In this document: positions 27,214 through 37,492 of the stretch, in pieces
Layout: each line of letters starts with the position of its first letter
Numbering within the stretch: position 1 is the stretch's first letter
Source: Sphingobacterium hungaricum
GTDB lineage: Bacteria; Bacteroidota; Bacteroidia; Sphingobacteriales; Sphingobacteriaceae
Direction: 5' to 3'
DNA: 64,000 nucleotides
NCBI RefSeq assembly: GCF_015210005.1
Contig: NZ_MU158698.1
Location: 3,290,029 to 3,354,028 of the forward strand
Made by a program: the position numbers and the translations under genes
The notes under the pieces: generated by a model
Seen by the model: the letters and a program-made list of their open reading frames with translations, nothing else
Databases searched by the model: none
Told to the model about the DNA's origin: nothing

Positions 27214-27651
27214 TTAATTTTGGCGTTCAAATTGGTATTGATAGGTATTCGTGGAACATCCTAGGCTAAAGGACAGGCTCAATTGGCGCTCACCTTTTAC
27301 GATCGGAAATTGAAACTTAACAGGAACTGTATTGGTTTGCCCCTTTGGATGTAAAATGATACCAAAAGGATATTGAGGATCGCTCAAAGTATAATTCCCT
27401 TCTTCATTAAGTACAAAAGGTAATTCCTCTGATAAATCATAGGTACCGTCGTTTTTAAAATTGATATAAAAACCACTTAGGTCCATTCGCTTGCCGATCT
27501 CTTCCCCATTTCTAGTAAGCTGTACCACCTTCCAATTTCCTGTTATATCTTTGTTCGTTTCGTCAAAAACCATTTTTGATATTTCATCTTTACACGATAG
27601 TTGGGCGATTAAAATAAGCATCATAAAGCCCCGAATTGCTGAATTTTTCAT
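27214..27651 (-). CDS. DUF5004-like lipocalin-type lipoprotein
   Basis: The ATG at 27651 is preferred because it begins a lipoprotein signal (MMLILIAQLSCKDE); the longer frame would run 64 bases into the susD gene. The mature ~120 residues show the pattern of small lipocalin-like Bacteroidota proteins: DITGNWKVVQLTRNGEE, FKNDGTYDLSE, EEGNYTLSDPQYPFG. Located 14 bases after susD and 4 bases before the DUF4961-like gene, the usual order in PULs. Likely a surface accessory of glycan capture. Confidence 0.6.
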   Translation of the reverse strand: MKNSAIRGFMMLILIAQLSCKDEISKMVFDETNKDITGNWKVVQLTRNGEEIGKRMDLSGFYINFKNDGTYDLSEELPFVLNEEGNYTLSDPQYPFGIILHPKGQTNTVPVKFQFPIVKGERQLSLSFSLGCSTNTYQYQFERQN

Positions 27652-27665
27652 GCGTTTTTTTATAA

Positions 27666-29393
27666 TTAGTATCCTGGATTTTGTAATAAATCTGTTGATT
27701 TGGCAACTTCTGACTGTGGGATTGGCCATAAATACATGCGGTTGCTGAATACACGTTTACGTACATTGATCGTGTTGTAGGTCGTCCCTGCGGCATTGCG
27801 GATTGGTTCCGTTCCATGCAATTGGCTATTTTCAACTAGTTCAGCAATCTTCCACCGGCGTACATCAAAGAAACGATGTCCTTCAAATGCCAATTCTTTC
27901 TGCCGTTCATTTTGAATAATCCGCCTCATCTCTTCCTGCGACAGATTTAAGGGCAATTTATAAGGAGATAGTCCTGCTCGTTCACGAATAGATTCGACAG
28001 CAGCATATACTTCAATATCTGGCGTGCCTAAACGTTCATTACGTGCCTCTGCAAAATTTAATAGGATTTCAGCATACCGTATGATCGGCATGCATCGAGG
28101 AGTTTCTGTACTAAACCAATCGGCAGCAACATTACGATGAACCATCTTATAGGTGTAATATCCTGTAGGCGTGCCTTTGTAAATTGCGTCCTGTCCCGAG
28201 ATCGCGTTGTTGGGATTAGTTTTATCTATAAAAATGTTTACCGGACGCCTCGCCAATCCATCTCTATGGAATACAAGAGATTGATCTCTAGTGACGGTAT
28301 TAGCTAAACGAGGATCTCGATCTTTATAAGGCTGCAATGGATCGTATCCTGAGGTTGGATCCGTAATCGGCAATCCATTTTTCATACCAAACGCATTAAC
28401 GGTTTCTAGGTATGGATAAGCTCCAGGGCTTCCTAACCCAAATGTTGGTGGATGAAAGATACCTTCCAAATCTCGATTTGCTGCTTGCATTCTTGCCAGA
28501 ATGTATTCGGTGTTTTTACGTAACTGAAATACTTGGTAAAATCCAAATCCTGGTTCTGTTGTATTATTTATATGCAAGCTATATTGTCCAGACGCAAGGA
28601 CTTGTGCAGCGGCGTCTTCAGCTCTTTTCCAACGCTGAGGATCTGCATTGGGATAGCCTACGATTCCCTGCAAAGCTCCATCAGATGCGACAGATTCACC
28701 ATTATATAACGGACTAGCGGCGTATAGCAATACCCTTGATTTTAATCCAAAGCAAGCCGCTTTATTGATTCGCCCATAATTTTCACCTTCATGAACCCAA
28801 GGCAAATCTTCTGCTGCAGCATCACATTCGGAAACGATATAGTCGACACATTCCTCATAAGAATTTCGTTCAAATGGAATTATGTCAGTTGCGCGATAAA
28901 CACTATCCCCCATTAGAGGCACACCTGCGTAATGTTCCAGAAGAATAAAATAGTAATAGGCACGCAAAAAACGTGATTCGGCTTTCACTCTAGATTTTAT
29001 ATCATTGCCAAATTTTGTCTGGTTTAAGTTTTTCAATAATATATTTACTCGACGAATGTTCGTGTAACTTGTAGACCATGCATCCCTAGTGATCATGTTG
29101 GAATTTACAGTACCTGTTGCAAACTGAATAAATGTATTGGCACTACCCAATCCTGCTCCCTCTGCTTCATCTGTGCTGGCATCCAAACCACCTCCACCAA
29201 AACGCCTCGGCCAAGTAGAAAACCCAATATCTGAATAAATACTGGATAGAAAATTAAGCGTATAGACACTATCCGCAAACACCACTTGTTCATTCAAATC
29301 GGTAGATTGCGTCTGATCTAGAAATCCCTGTTTGCTACAGGAAAAAAATCCAATAGTAGCCAATGCCACAATAAGTAAATACCTCTTTTTCAT
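27666..29393 (-). CDS. susD: SusD/RagB-family lipoprotein without adjacent upstream susC
   Basis: 575 residues. Lipoprotein signal IGFFSCSKQ (Cys19). SusD hallmarks: AESRFLRAYYYFILLEHY, SRVLLYAASPLYNG, RYAEILLNFAEARNE, RERAGLSPYKLPL, NERQKELAFEGHRFFDVRRW. It resembles the other SusD of this locus closely at the C-terminus. Upstream lies a GH92 gene, not the expected susC. The nearest free transporter is the susC at 18282-21329, four genes farther down the same strand, so a rearranged operon is likely. Confidence 0.9.
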   Translation of the reverse strand: MKKRYLLIVALATIGFFSCSKQGFLDQTQSTDLNEQVVFADSVYTLNFLSSIYSDIGFSTWPRRFGGGGLDASTDEAEGAGLGSANTFIQFATGTVNSNMITRDAWSTSYTNIRRVNILLKNLNQTKFGNDIKSRVKAESRFLRAYYYFILLEHYAGVPLMGDSVYRATDIIPFERNSYEECVDYIVSECDAAAEDLPWVHEGENYGRINKAACFGLKSRVLLYAASPLYNGESVASDGALQGIVGYPNADPQRWKRAEDAAAQVLASGQYSLHINNTTEPGFGFYQVFQLRKNTEYILARMQAANRDLEGIFHPPTFGLGSPGAYPYLETVNAFGMKNGLPITDPTSGYDPLQPYKDRDPRLANTVTRDQSLVFHRDGLARRPVNIFIDKTNPNNAISGQDAIYKGTPTGYYTYKMVHRNVAADWFSTETPRCMPIIRYAEILLNFAEARNERLGTPDIEVYAAVESIRERAGLSPYKLPLNLSQEEMRRIIQNERQKELAFEGHRFFDVRRWKIAELVENSQLHGTEPIRNAAGTTYNTINVRKRVFSNRMYLWPIPQSEVAKSTDLLQNPGY

Positions 29394-29500
29394 AATTTTA
29401 TTTATACTGGTGATATTATATAAGGTTATAAATATCCTATCAACTATTAATGCCTAAAGCATCTCATCTACAAAATCTTGAACAAAAAAAACCGGTATGT

Positions 29501-31804
29501 TTAGTTCTTTAAGCTTAATGAAAATGGTTTTGCTTCTTTGCTTATACCACGATTTAAATTGGGTGTGTTGCTCATTTCAAATGTTAACTCACCGCCATTA
29601 ATTATATCTGTGTAGTGTATAAAATTTTTATCGTGTGACTCTCCATTTAGATGTGCAGATTTTATATAGACATTTTCGGCGTTATTATTTTTTGCGTTGA
29701 TAATAAACTTTTTACCATTTTCAAGTGTGATAGTCGCCTTTTGGAATATTGGGCTACCAATCACGTATTCATCTGTGCCGGGGCATACACTATAAATACC
29801 CAAAGCACTCAATACATACCATGAGGACATCTGCCCTTGGTCTTCATCACCAGGGTATCCTTTTTCTGTTGCATTGTATAAATTTGAAGTGACCAATCGA
29901 ACCTGCTTTTGGGATTTCCATGGCTCAGCACTAAAATTGTAAAGGTAAGCCACATGCTGAGTAGGTTGATTCCCGTGAGCATATTGCCCCATTTGCGCCA
30001 AAATCATTTCGCGCATTTCATGGATTTCTTGCTTATATGATCCGTAATTGATGGTCTGCTCCATGGTAAAAAATTGATCAAGTTTTTCATTGAAAAGCTT
30101 CTCTCCACCGATTAGGTTAATCAATCCATTGATGTCATGCATCACCGACCAAGTATATTGCCAAGCATTGGCTTCCGTAAACGGCCCTCCCCACTCAAAG
30201 GGATCAAAATCGGGGCGCCATTCGCCATTGGCTAATCTTCCGCGCACAAAATTAACTTCAGGATCGAACACATTTTTGTAATTATACATTTGCTTAGCAA
30301 ACACCTCTTCGTAAAATGTATTGCCAGTCATTTTCGCCAGCTGATAAGCGCAAAAATCATCATACGCATACTCCAAAGTTTTAGCTGTACTTTCATGAAT
30401 GTCGCCGTAGGGAATAAAACCTTTAGTAAAATATTCTTGCCACCCCTCTCTTCCATTGGATCCGCCCCATGGTCCTTTATTAGTCACTTCATGGTAGTAA
30501 GCTTGTAGCGCGCTATCTGGGTTGAAAGTATGTATGCCCTTTGCCCACGCATCGGTCAACAAGGATATGGCATGGTTACCGATCATTACTCCAGACATTC
30601 CAGGATTAGACCAGGTCGGAAAAAAGCCAGCTTGCTGCTGTGCGTCTAACAAAGATTGCATGTACCGTCCTTGCATTTCAGTATGCAAAATATTGCTTAA
30701 TGGAAATTGCCCACGAAAAGTATCCCAAAACCCATTATCTGTGTACATATAACCAGCATGAATTTTGCCATCATACGGACTAAAATAATTAGGTTGCCCT
30801 TCGGCATCTATTTCATAAAATTTACGGGAAAATAGATTAGCGCGAAACAAACAGGAGTAAAAAGTCGCCTTCTCTTCTTCTGAGCCTCCTTCTACAAATA
30901 CACGATTTAGCAATGTATTCCAAATAGTATAAGCCTTAGCCTTGGTGGCTTCAAAATTCTTGTTGTCAGCTAATTCTTCGCTAAAATTAAGTTCGGCTTG
31001 AGCAGGACTAATGTAAGACGACGCCATTTTTACTTCCACCTGTGTACCCGGAGCAAATTCTAAATAGGCACCGACTCCCTTGCCTTCGTCGTAGTCGCTT
31101 CCAGGTGTCACTTTACCCCCTACATTCTCCCAAACGCCATGCGATTGAAAATCTTTATTGAAAACGATTACGAAATAACTTTTGAAGTTATCCGGAACAA
31201 ATCGACCATTATTCACATAACCAACGATTTTCCTTTCTTTCGGAAATATCTTGATTTCTGCATCTTTTGTGTACCCATCCAAAACAAGATGCGCTTTGCC
31301 CTTCTTAGGAAAAGTGAAGCGCATATGCGCGCCGCGCTCTACCGGACTTATCTCGGATTTAATGCCATTGTCGAAGGTGACCGCATAATAATTTGGTTTG
31401 GCTATTTCATTTTCATGGCTGAATTTGAGGGCGCGTTCATGTTCATTGACAATCAAATCGCCTACCCCAGGCATGAGTGAAAAAACTGCATAATCATTCA
31501 TCCATGGGCTGCATTGGTGGACTTGCTGAAATCCTCTAATCGTATTATCTTGATACCTGTACTTCCAGCCGTTGCCATTTTCACCAGTCTGAGCTGAGAA
31601 AAAATGAACAGCGAAAGGTAAGCCAACTGTCGGGTAGGTATTCCCATAGGACAATGACCATTCAGAATGAGTGCCTTGCAACGTATTGACGTATTTCACC
31701 AAATCCGGCTGTTGAGCAAACGATTTATTCGCACAGAATATCCCTAATGAAAGACATAAAAAATACCCGATAACACTCCTTATACGTATACTTAACTTAA
31801 TCAT
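29501..31804 (-). CDS. GH92 alpha-mannosidase (first copy)
   Basis: 767 residues with a Sec signal (cut near KSFAQQ). GH92 signatures: an N-terminal beta-sandwich with VKYVNTLQGT and the GWKYRYQDNTIRGF region, then the (alpha/alpha)6 catalytic domain with GFWDTFRGQFPL and the C-terminal GDEDQGQMSSWYVLSALG. GH92 enzymes are calcium-dependent exo-alpha-mannosidases that invert configuration and trim mannans or N-glycans. It overlaps the preceding GH92 gene by 8 bases, so the two are co-translated. The two copies likely differ in linkage specificity, as in other Bacteroidota loci. Confidence 0.88.
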   Translation of the reverse strand: MIKLSIRIRSVIGYFLCLSLGIFCANKSFAQQPDLVKYVNTLQGTHSEWSLSYGNTYPTVGLPFAVHFFSAQTGENGNGWKYRYQDNTIRGFQQVHQCSPWMNDYAVFSLMPGVGDLIVNEHERALKFSHENEIAKPNYYAVTFDNGIKSEISPVERGAHMRFTFPKKGKAHLVLDGYTKDAEIKIFPKERKIVGYVNNGRFVPDNFKSYFVIVFNKDFQSHGVWENVGGKVTPGSDYDEGKGVGAYLEFAPGTQVEVKMASSYISPAQAELNFSEELADNKNFEATKAKAYTIWNTLLNRVFVEGGSEEEKATFYSCLFRANLFSRKFYEIDAEGQPNYFSPYDGKIHAGYMYTDNGFWDTFRGQFPLSNILHTEMQGRYMQSLLDAQQQAGFFPTWSNPGMSGVMIGNHAISLLTDAWAKGIHTFNPDSALQAYYHEVTNKGPWGGSNGREGWQEYFTKGFIPYGDIHESTAKTLEYAYDDFCAYQLAKMTGNTFYEEVFAKQMYNYKNVFDPEVNFVRGRLANGEWRPDFDPFEWGGPFTEANAWQYTWSVMHDINGLINLIGGEKLFNEKLDQFFTMEQTINYGSYKQEIHEMREMILAQMGQYAHGNQPTQHVAYLYNFSAEPWKSQKQVRLVTSNLYNATEKGYPGDEDQGQMSSWYVLSALGIYSVCPGTDEYVIGSPIFQKATITLENGKKFIINAKNNNAENVYIKSAHLNGESHDKNFIHYTDIINGGELTFEMSNTPNLNRGISKEAKPFSLSLKN

Positions 31805-34136
31805 TGCTCAGCCCCCATTCTTTATTAGGTTCATTTCCCATAAACAGTTCAAGCTTCCCACCAGAAACTATATTTTGAAAATCTAAATAACACTTGTCAT
31901 ATGGCTTACCATTAAGCAATGCCTTTTGGATGTATACGTTTTCTGATGAATTGTTATGCGTTTTCACGATGAAATTCTTTCCAGAGAAAAATTTATCATC
32001 AATTTGAAATTCAATTTCATCGAATATAGGACTCGTGATCTCATAGCGAGTGCTCCCGGGCGTCACTGGATGTAAGCCAGTCGAAGCCAAAACATACCAA
32101 GCCGACATCTGTCCGACATCTTCATTACCAACAATTCCCTCTACGGAATTTTTATAGGCCTTTTCACAGATTAAACGCGACCATTTTTGCGTCAGCCAAG
32201 GAGCTTTTAACTGGTTGAAAAGAAATGGTACGTGGTGCACCGGTTCGTTGGCGTGGTTGTAATAGTCATTCCACAGGAAATGATCAGGAGTTTTTTCAAA
32301 AAACTCAGTTAAATCGGCCAGAACTTTATCAATACCACCCATCAATTCGATCATTCCTTGCACATCTTGAGGCACAAACCAACCTTGCTGATACGGATTG
32401 GATTCGATGGAGCCATACCATTCCTTGGTACGAGCATTTTCTGGCCATGGCTCCCAGGTTCCATCTGCGTTTTTAGGTCTAAACCAACCCTTTTCTTGAT
32501 CAAATATATTTTTGTATGCTTGCCCTTTTATATGAAATCGCAGCGCGTCATCCTCCTTGCCAAGACCTTTGGCAATCTGTGCGATGCACCAATCCGTGTA
32601 TGCGTATTCCAATGTATTCGAAATGCTGTGAGGTGCAGGAGAATATCCCAATGCGTCATTGCCAAATTTTGTAGAGGTATTAATCGCATATTGATAAGCT
32701 TTATTGATGTCGTACCCGCGAATACCCTTGACATAAGCGTCGGCGAGAACAGAAATAGCAGGATTTCCAATCATACATCCAGAGTAGGCATTCAGAAATT
32801 CCCAACGCTCAAAATATTCATTTCCAGACTCCTCAGCAAGCGTAATTAACGAATTGAGCTGATCATTCACAAGCGTTGGATTAATAATGGTCTGCAATGG
32901 AAATTGGCTACGGAATACATCCCACCCGCTAAAAATAGTACGCTTAGTGAAATTAGTCGTCTGATGAATTTTATAATCGCCTCCTACATATCGACCATCT
33001 ACATCGCTATAGGCTCTAGGATCAATCATCGTATGATAAAGCGCTGTGTAAAATATTGTTTTCTGGTCTTCTGTACCACCTTTAACTTTTATCCGTTGAA
33101 GATCTTTGTCCCACATAGCCGCTGCATTTCTACTGATTTCATCAAATGTTTTGTCGGCAATTTCTGCTTTGTAATTGCGCTCTGCGCCATCCATATCAAC
33201 AAATGAAACTCCTACTTGCATAGTCACCTCTTCATCTTTATGTGTTTCAAAGTTATTGTAGAAGCCCAAGTGTTTGCCTTCCAACTCATTTTCACCAGTG
33301 ACGATTGCAGCCTCTTTTACTCTGTTCAGGTAATCAATACTGACAACCTCTTCCCTTTTACGTGTCCAAGAATCTGGAATGTCTGCAGTCCAAAATCCAA
33401 AATCTTTTAAAGGTTTGCTAAAACGAGCATAAAAATAAACCGTGTATTTAGCCTTACCGTCTCCGTTGCCCCAGCCACCGCCATCAGGTGTACAAAGCAT
33501 CCAACCTTGTATCGTGTAATCGTCGACTTTGCGGATGTATTGCCTTTCAGACGTACCGCCGACCCGCCTCGCCAAATCTATTTGTATACGAGATGATTTA
33601 TTTTCTGGAAAGGTAAATCGCAACATGCCACTGTGCGGTGCTGCCGTAGTTTCTACTTTGATCCCGTAATCCGTAAGATTCACAGAATAATAACCCGCTC
33701 GAGCAACTTCCGTATCCTTGTCATAGTTCGATCGATATCCAGATATGCTCCCATCTTCCTTACCAGCAATGATATTTAGTTTTCCAGTGGTCGGCATAAT
33801 TAAAAAATTACCAAGATCCCCATACCATCCTGTGCCGCTCATCTGTGTGACGGCAAATCCCTCAATCGTTTTATGTTCGTAGCTATAGCCAGGACTATTG
33901 TCGCCGCCAGTAATCGTGTTTGGGCTAATCTGCACCATTCCAAAAGGTGTAGCAGCACCTGGAAATGTCTTTCCTAAACCGTGGTAAACTTCTGCCGCCC
34001 CAACGCTCGTACTCGCTCCAATAAAAGGATTGACGTATCGGCTAGGCAAATTCTCATCCATATTTCTGACACCTGAACAAGCAGTCAGCAACATCATGAT
34101 ATACAGCAATCCACTGTTTTTAAGTCTATTTATCAT
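31797..34136 (-). CDS. GH92 alpha-mannosidase lipoprotein (second copy)
   Basis: 779 residues. Lipoprotein signal LLYIMMLLTACSG (Cys20), so it is membrane anchored, unlike its neighbour. GH92 motifs: SRYVNPFIGA, VQISPNTITGGDNSPGYSY, FSGWDVFRSQFPL, and GNEDVGQMSAWYVLASTGL with HPVTPGS. Same reaction class as the adjacent copy. Different localisation of two paralogues suggests one acts at the outer surface and one in the periplasm. The stop overlaps the next start by 8 bases. Confidence 0.88.
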   Translation of the reverse strand: MINRLKNSGLLYIMMLLTACSGVRNMDENLPSRYVNPFIGASTSVGAAEVYHGLGKTFPGAATPFGMVQISPNTITGGDNSPGYSYEHKTIEGFAVTQMSGTGWYGDLGNFLIMPTTGKLNIIAGKEDGSISGYRSNYDKDTEVARAGYYSVNLTDYGIKVETTAAPHSGMLRFTFPENKSSRIQIDLARRVGGTSERQYIRKVDDYTIQGWMLCTPDGGGWGNGDGKAKYTVYFYARFSKPLKDFGFWTADIPDSWTRKREEVVSIDYLNRVKEAAIVTGENELEGKHLGFYNNFETHKDEEVTMQVGVSFVDMDGAERNYKAEIADKTFDEISRNAAAMWDKDLQRIKVKGGTEDQKTIFYTALYHTMIDPRAYSDVDGRYVGGDYKIHQTTNFTKRTIFSGWDVFRSQFPLQTIINPTLVNDQLNSLITLAEESGNEYFERWEFLNAYSGCMIGNPAISVLADAYVKGIRGYDINKAYQYAINTSTKFGNDALGYSPAPHSISNTLEYAYTDWCIAQIAKGLGKEDDALRFHIKGQAYKNIFDQEKGWFRPKNADGTWEPWPENARTKEWYGSIESNPYQQGWFVPQDVQGMIELMGGIDKVLADLTEFFEKTPDHFLWNDYYNHANEPVHHVPFLFNQLKAPWLTQKWSRLICEKAYKNSVEGIVGNEDVGQMSAWYVLASTGLHPVTPGSTRYEITSPIFDEIEFQIDDKFFSGKNFIVKTHNNSSENVYIQKALLNGKPYDKCYLDFQNIVSGGKLELFMGNEPNKEWGLSND

Positions 34137-34164
34137 TTATTTCGATTTATTATCTAATTAGTAG

Positions 34165-35565
34165 TTAGTTGACTGGAATAATGGAGACATGTCTTTTTAC
34201 AGGTTTGCTAATCTTTTTTATAGCAACTTGAAACGCATTTATTTGATCCTGCCATACTTGCCGCACTTCTGGAAACATGGCTTTGCTATAGAGATCTCGC
34301 TTGGCTCGAAGCCATCCGTCGTTTGGAGCATGTTCGTCCAACAATTCAATCGCTTGCCTATTGTTCGCATCTAGCATTCCGCGAGGTTGGAAAAAATTGT
34401 ATTGTATCCAGGCATAATCTCTAAACCTTCGCTCTAGTTCCCATCGTTCTTCGTTGAGATGCATGATGCGCAGCGCCTGCTGATATTGTGGTGTATTAGT
34501 TAAGGTTGCTAAGTTGATTCCATTAGCAAAATCTTGCGCTGACCAGTTTCCAATGATTTCCCCATCGATTATCAATTTATTTTGCCCAGTTAATCCATTG
34601 ACAATCAAAAGCTCTTGATTCATTTCTTCAACAAAGGGTACAACTTTCGTCGCATCGTACTGGCTTTTTTTACTACCCCAACCTCGCGCTACGGTATCTA
34701 GCGGATAAGGCAAAGAATTTGCTAAATAATCGAACTGAATGCCTTTGGATACGCCTTTAAGATTCGAAATCGAACAATTCGAAGCAGTAACAACTTTTTT
34801 ATTTTCTGAGTCGATAGAAATCTCGGAAACTTTATTTCCTACGAATCCCTGTGCCTTCAAGAATAAATATGCCATGACCATATGTCCATCATTATCAGGG
34901 TGTATGCGATCATTTCCGCTAATTGTAAAACCCGGATCGGTTTGTTGATTTCTTCTGTTGATTGCTGTAATCGGCTCATTATAGTCAAAGAATTCCCAGT
35001 TATTTGCTTCTGCTGATTTTCTCTGAAAGTCCACAATACGCAACATCGCCTTGTTTTTATTTTTGAACGCAGTATTTCCTTCTATTTGTGCGCCCTCATC
35101 GTAGGGTGTACTTCCTAATAAAACGATTTTAGTATGCTTTAAGCTCTTGTATCGTTCTTCCATCTGTTGGAAAGCTTCAAAAGATTCTTTGACTTTGCTG
35201 TCCGCAAAATTTTCAGCGTCCGAACCATTGTATTCAAAATAGCCTGAATCATTCATTCCGAAAGTGGTAATTAGGACCGTTGGTTTCTTACTAAAAACAT
35301 CACCGTCCAATCGCTTCACCATTTCGATCACGCGATCTCCTCCGATACCTGCATTTTGTATTAGCAAATCCATATTCGGAAATCGGGTGCTGTAGTAAAG
35401 CCAGATGAATGAATGGTAATGCCCACCATCAGTAATGCTATTTCCTAAAAAAACGACACGATCTTTGTCTTTGAAAGGGGATATTTTTTGCGCATACCCA
35501 TATTTCCCAATCGAACAGAGTAGACATATACAGCAAAATACGGTTCTAGCGAATTTTAGATTCAT
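34165..35565 (-). CDS. Secreted SGNH/GDSL-type hydrolase
   Basis: 466 residues with a Sec signal (ending GKYGYAQ). Block I VVFLGNSITDGG supplies the nucleophile Ser, block II includes IQNAGIGGDR, block III GMNDSG, and block V SGNDRIHPDNDGH supplies Asp and His. SGNH enzymes in PULs are mostly carbohydrate esterases. It has an additional ~190-residue C-terminal helical part. First gene of the long minus-strand operon. Removing ester groups from the glycan before GH92 action would fit, but the substrate is inference. Confidence 0.82.
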   Translation of the reverse strand: MNLKFARTVFCCICLLCSIGKYGYAQKISPFKDKDRVVFLGNSITDGGHYHSFIWLYYSTRFPNMDLLIQNAGIGGDRVIEMVKRLDGDVFSKKPTVLITTFGMNDSGYFEYNGSDAENFADSKVKESFEAFQQMEERYKSLKHTKIVLLGSTPYDEGAQIEGNTAFKNKNKAMLRIVDFQRKSAEANNWEFFDYNEPITAINRRNQQTDPGFTISGNDRIHPDNDGHMVMAYLFLKAQGFVGNKVSEISIDSENKKVVTASNCSISNLKGVSKGIQFDYLANSLPYPLDTVARGWGSKKSQYDATKVVPFVEEMNQELLIVNGLTGQNKLIIDGEIIGNWSAQDFANGINLATLTNTPQYQQALRIMHLNEERWELERRFRDYAWIQYNFFQPRGMLDANNRQAIELLDEHAPNDGWLRAKRDLYSKAMFPEVRQVWQDQINAFQVAIKKISKPVKRHVSIIPVN

Positions 35566-35887
35566 AATCGATAATTATTGTTTCAGTTTTTCTTTGGTAT
35601 AAAAAAACTCAGTTACAGCAAGTTTTACTTCCGTAAGCAAGAAATTTTATACAGGGTTTATCAAAATTTATAATAGGTTCTGAGAGAGAAGGCTTGCTTT
35701 CTAAAACACATGCTGTGTTAAGAATTATTCCTTTATCTGCTACACAAACAAAAGTATATAGCAAATCGACTAATTGTAGCAGCGAGTAAACTCTTGGTAA
35801 ACAAATAGAAAATGAATTGAACACAAATTGCTGTAAAAGAAAATATTACAGCTTATCAGGAAATTAAAATGGTAAATAAAATTGAAT
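35566..35887. other. Intergenic region upstream of the PUL operon
   Basis: 322 bases upstream of the SGNH gene and downstream of the regulator. AT-rich. A minus-strand TACTTTTG (plus strand CAAAAGTA around 35749-35757) fits the -7 consensus TAnnTTTG and could drive the PUL operon, although it would leave a leader of nearly 190 bases. No small gene or clear terminator is visible. Confidence 0.35.
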
Positions 35888-37492
35888 CTAGTTACTTACA
35901 AAAGCGCCGATTTTCTTGATTTTTTCTTCAAAATTATCAATATCCGAGTGGGCTTTCCCTTTAACTTTACTCTTATAATTATAGATCGTCTGTATAGAGT
36001 AACGAAGAAATGTAGCGATCTGATTGACGTCCGTAATCCCTAACCGAATCAATGCAAAAATCCTGAGCTCGGTGTTTAATTGATCTTTTTTTAATAGGTA
36101 TCGTTCTTCCTCCTTGAGGAGTGCATTAAATTCTTCAACGAACGTCGGATAAACCTCGAAAAAAGCTTTGTCAAAGTGGCTGAATAGTTCTAGTGCATCC
36201 TTTTCCAAGGTATGCGTAGATGAGGTCAGTTTTTGTAAGCTGTCGATCTGCCCTGCTTTTATTTTGCGGTTTACCTGCTTTCGGTAGTCATCCAGTTTGT
36301 CCAAGTATACTGCACACTGATTGATATAATACCCAATATAGCGTTCACGAATGATATTAGCTTCGTCTAATCGACCATTGACAACGGTTAATTCGCTGTT
36401 AATTTGCTTTAGATTTTTTCTTGCTTTTGAGACCACTTTAATCTGTCTATAGAGAAAATAGAGTACGACTATTAAAACGAGTACAAAAAAACTGAGCGCG
36501 TAGGCGTATAATCGTAGATTTCCTTTTTGTTCTTCAATTTTTGCCAAATATGTAGCTTCTATAATAGGCTGGATGCGAGCAATGACCGCATTTCGAAATC
36601 TTGAGTTATAAAAATTGGCACTTTCTAGCGATGCTTGAATATAGTTGTACGCTCGATTTACATCCCCTTTTTTGTGTAAGTAGATAGCCAATATCAACAA
36701 GGATTCATTTTCTTTGACGGCTAACTTTACGTCAGTTATTGCTGCCAACAGCAAGTATTTTTCTTCCAGTGCTTTGTTATTTAGCTCCCGATAAATCTGC
36801 GAAAGTCCCATTGCGGACATGGCGTAATTATGTGTTTCTGGCTGGTTCGTCTTAAACAATTCTGCTTGTATCTTTGCTGAAGCTTCAAAAGCTCCTTCAT
36901 CTTTTAGCTTAAATGATTGCTCTTTCAAATACAGATCGGTGCCTTTTCCAAGCATATTCATCAAGCTATCTCTATAGCGCCTATTCTCAGCATTGTAGAA
37001 TGCTTCGTAATATGGATTATCTGTATATTTTATCAAATTTTCATTGTATCGAATGTAATCCCAACAATATAATGCTTTCTGATACTGCTTCAATTGGTTG
37101 TAATCTATAGTTTCGAAAGCTTCTAATGCTTGAGTAAATAGACCAGATAGCGATAGAATAAATGCCAACTTTAATCTACTCTCATCGAGGTATGATTTGT
37201 TGTTTAGCTGCTTAGCAATTTTAATATTCTGATCTATATAAACCAATGCTGAATCGCATTTAAAGGATTGGTATTCAGATATGATCTGATCGTTGACGCC
37301 ATAACGATCTTCCAGCGAGATATTTTTGTTGAGCTTCTTTTTTATTTGCTCGATCTTAACTTCCTTAAGCGTTGTGTAAACTTTACTATCCGAAATCGTC
37401 TTATCCAATACCCTTAATAAAGAGTCTATCTCTGTATCTGCAAAAATGAGAAACGGCAATAAAAAAAAGAGGCTTAGTATAATTTTTTTCAC
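35888..37492 (-). CDS. DUF6377-type TPR regulator of the PUL (SusR-like)
   Basis: 534 residues. Signal peptide (LFFLLPFLIFA), ~300 residues of helical TPR-like repeats in the periplasm, one transmembrane helix (LYAYALSFFVLVLIVVLYFLY, ~325-345), a coiled coil, then a cytoplasmic domain ending in a helix-turn-helix-like segment (RLGITDVNQIATFLRYSIQTIYNYKSKVKGKA). This is the layout of DUF6377 regulators found beside Bacteroidota mannan and N-glycan PULs. It probably senses an oligosaccharide in the periplasm and activates the operon. It sits between the SusCD operon and the GH78 gene. Confidence 0.78.
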   Translation of the reverse strand: MKKIILSLFFLLPFLIFADTEIDSLLRVLDKTISDSKVYTTLKEVKIEQIKKKLNKNISLEDRYGVNDQIISEYQSFKCDSALVYIDQNIKIAKQLNNKSYLDESRLKLAFILSLSGLFTQALEAFETIDYNQLKQYQKALYCWDYIRYNENLIKYTDNPYYEAFYNAENRRYRDSLMNMLGKGTDLYLKEQSFKLKDEGAFEASAKIQAELFKTNQPETHNYAMSAMGLSQIYRELNNKALEEKYLLLAAITDVKLAVKENESLLILAIYLHKKGDVNRAYNYIQASLESANFYNSRFRNAVIARIQPIIEATYLAKIEEQKGNLRLYAYALSFFVLVLIVVLYFLYRQIKVVSKARKNLKQINSELTVVNGRLDEANIIRERYIGYYINQCAVYLDKLDDYRKQVNRKIKAGQIDSLQKLTSSTHTLEKDALELFSHFDKAFFEVYPTFVEEFNALLKEEERYLLKKDQLNTELRIFALIRLGITDVNQIATFLRYSIQTIYNYKSKVKGKAHSDIDNFEEKIKKIGAFVSN

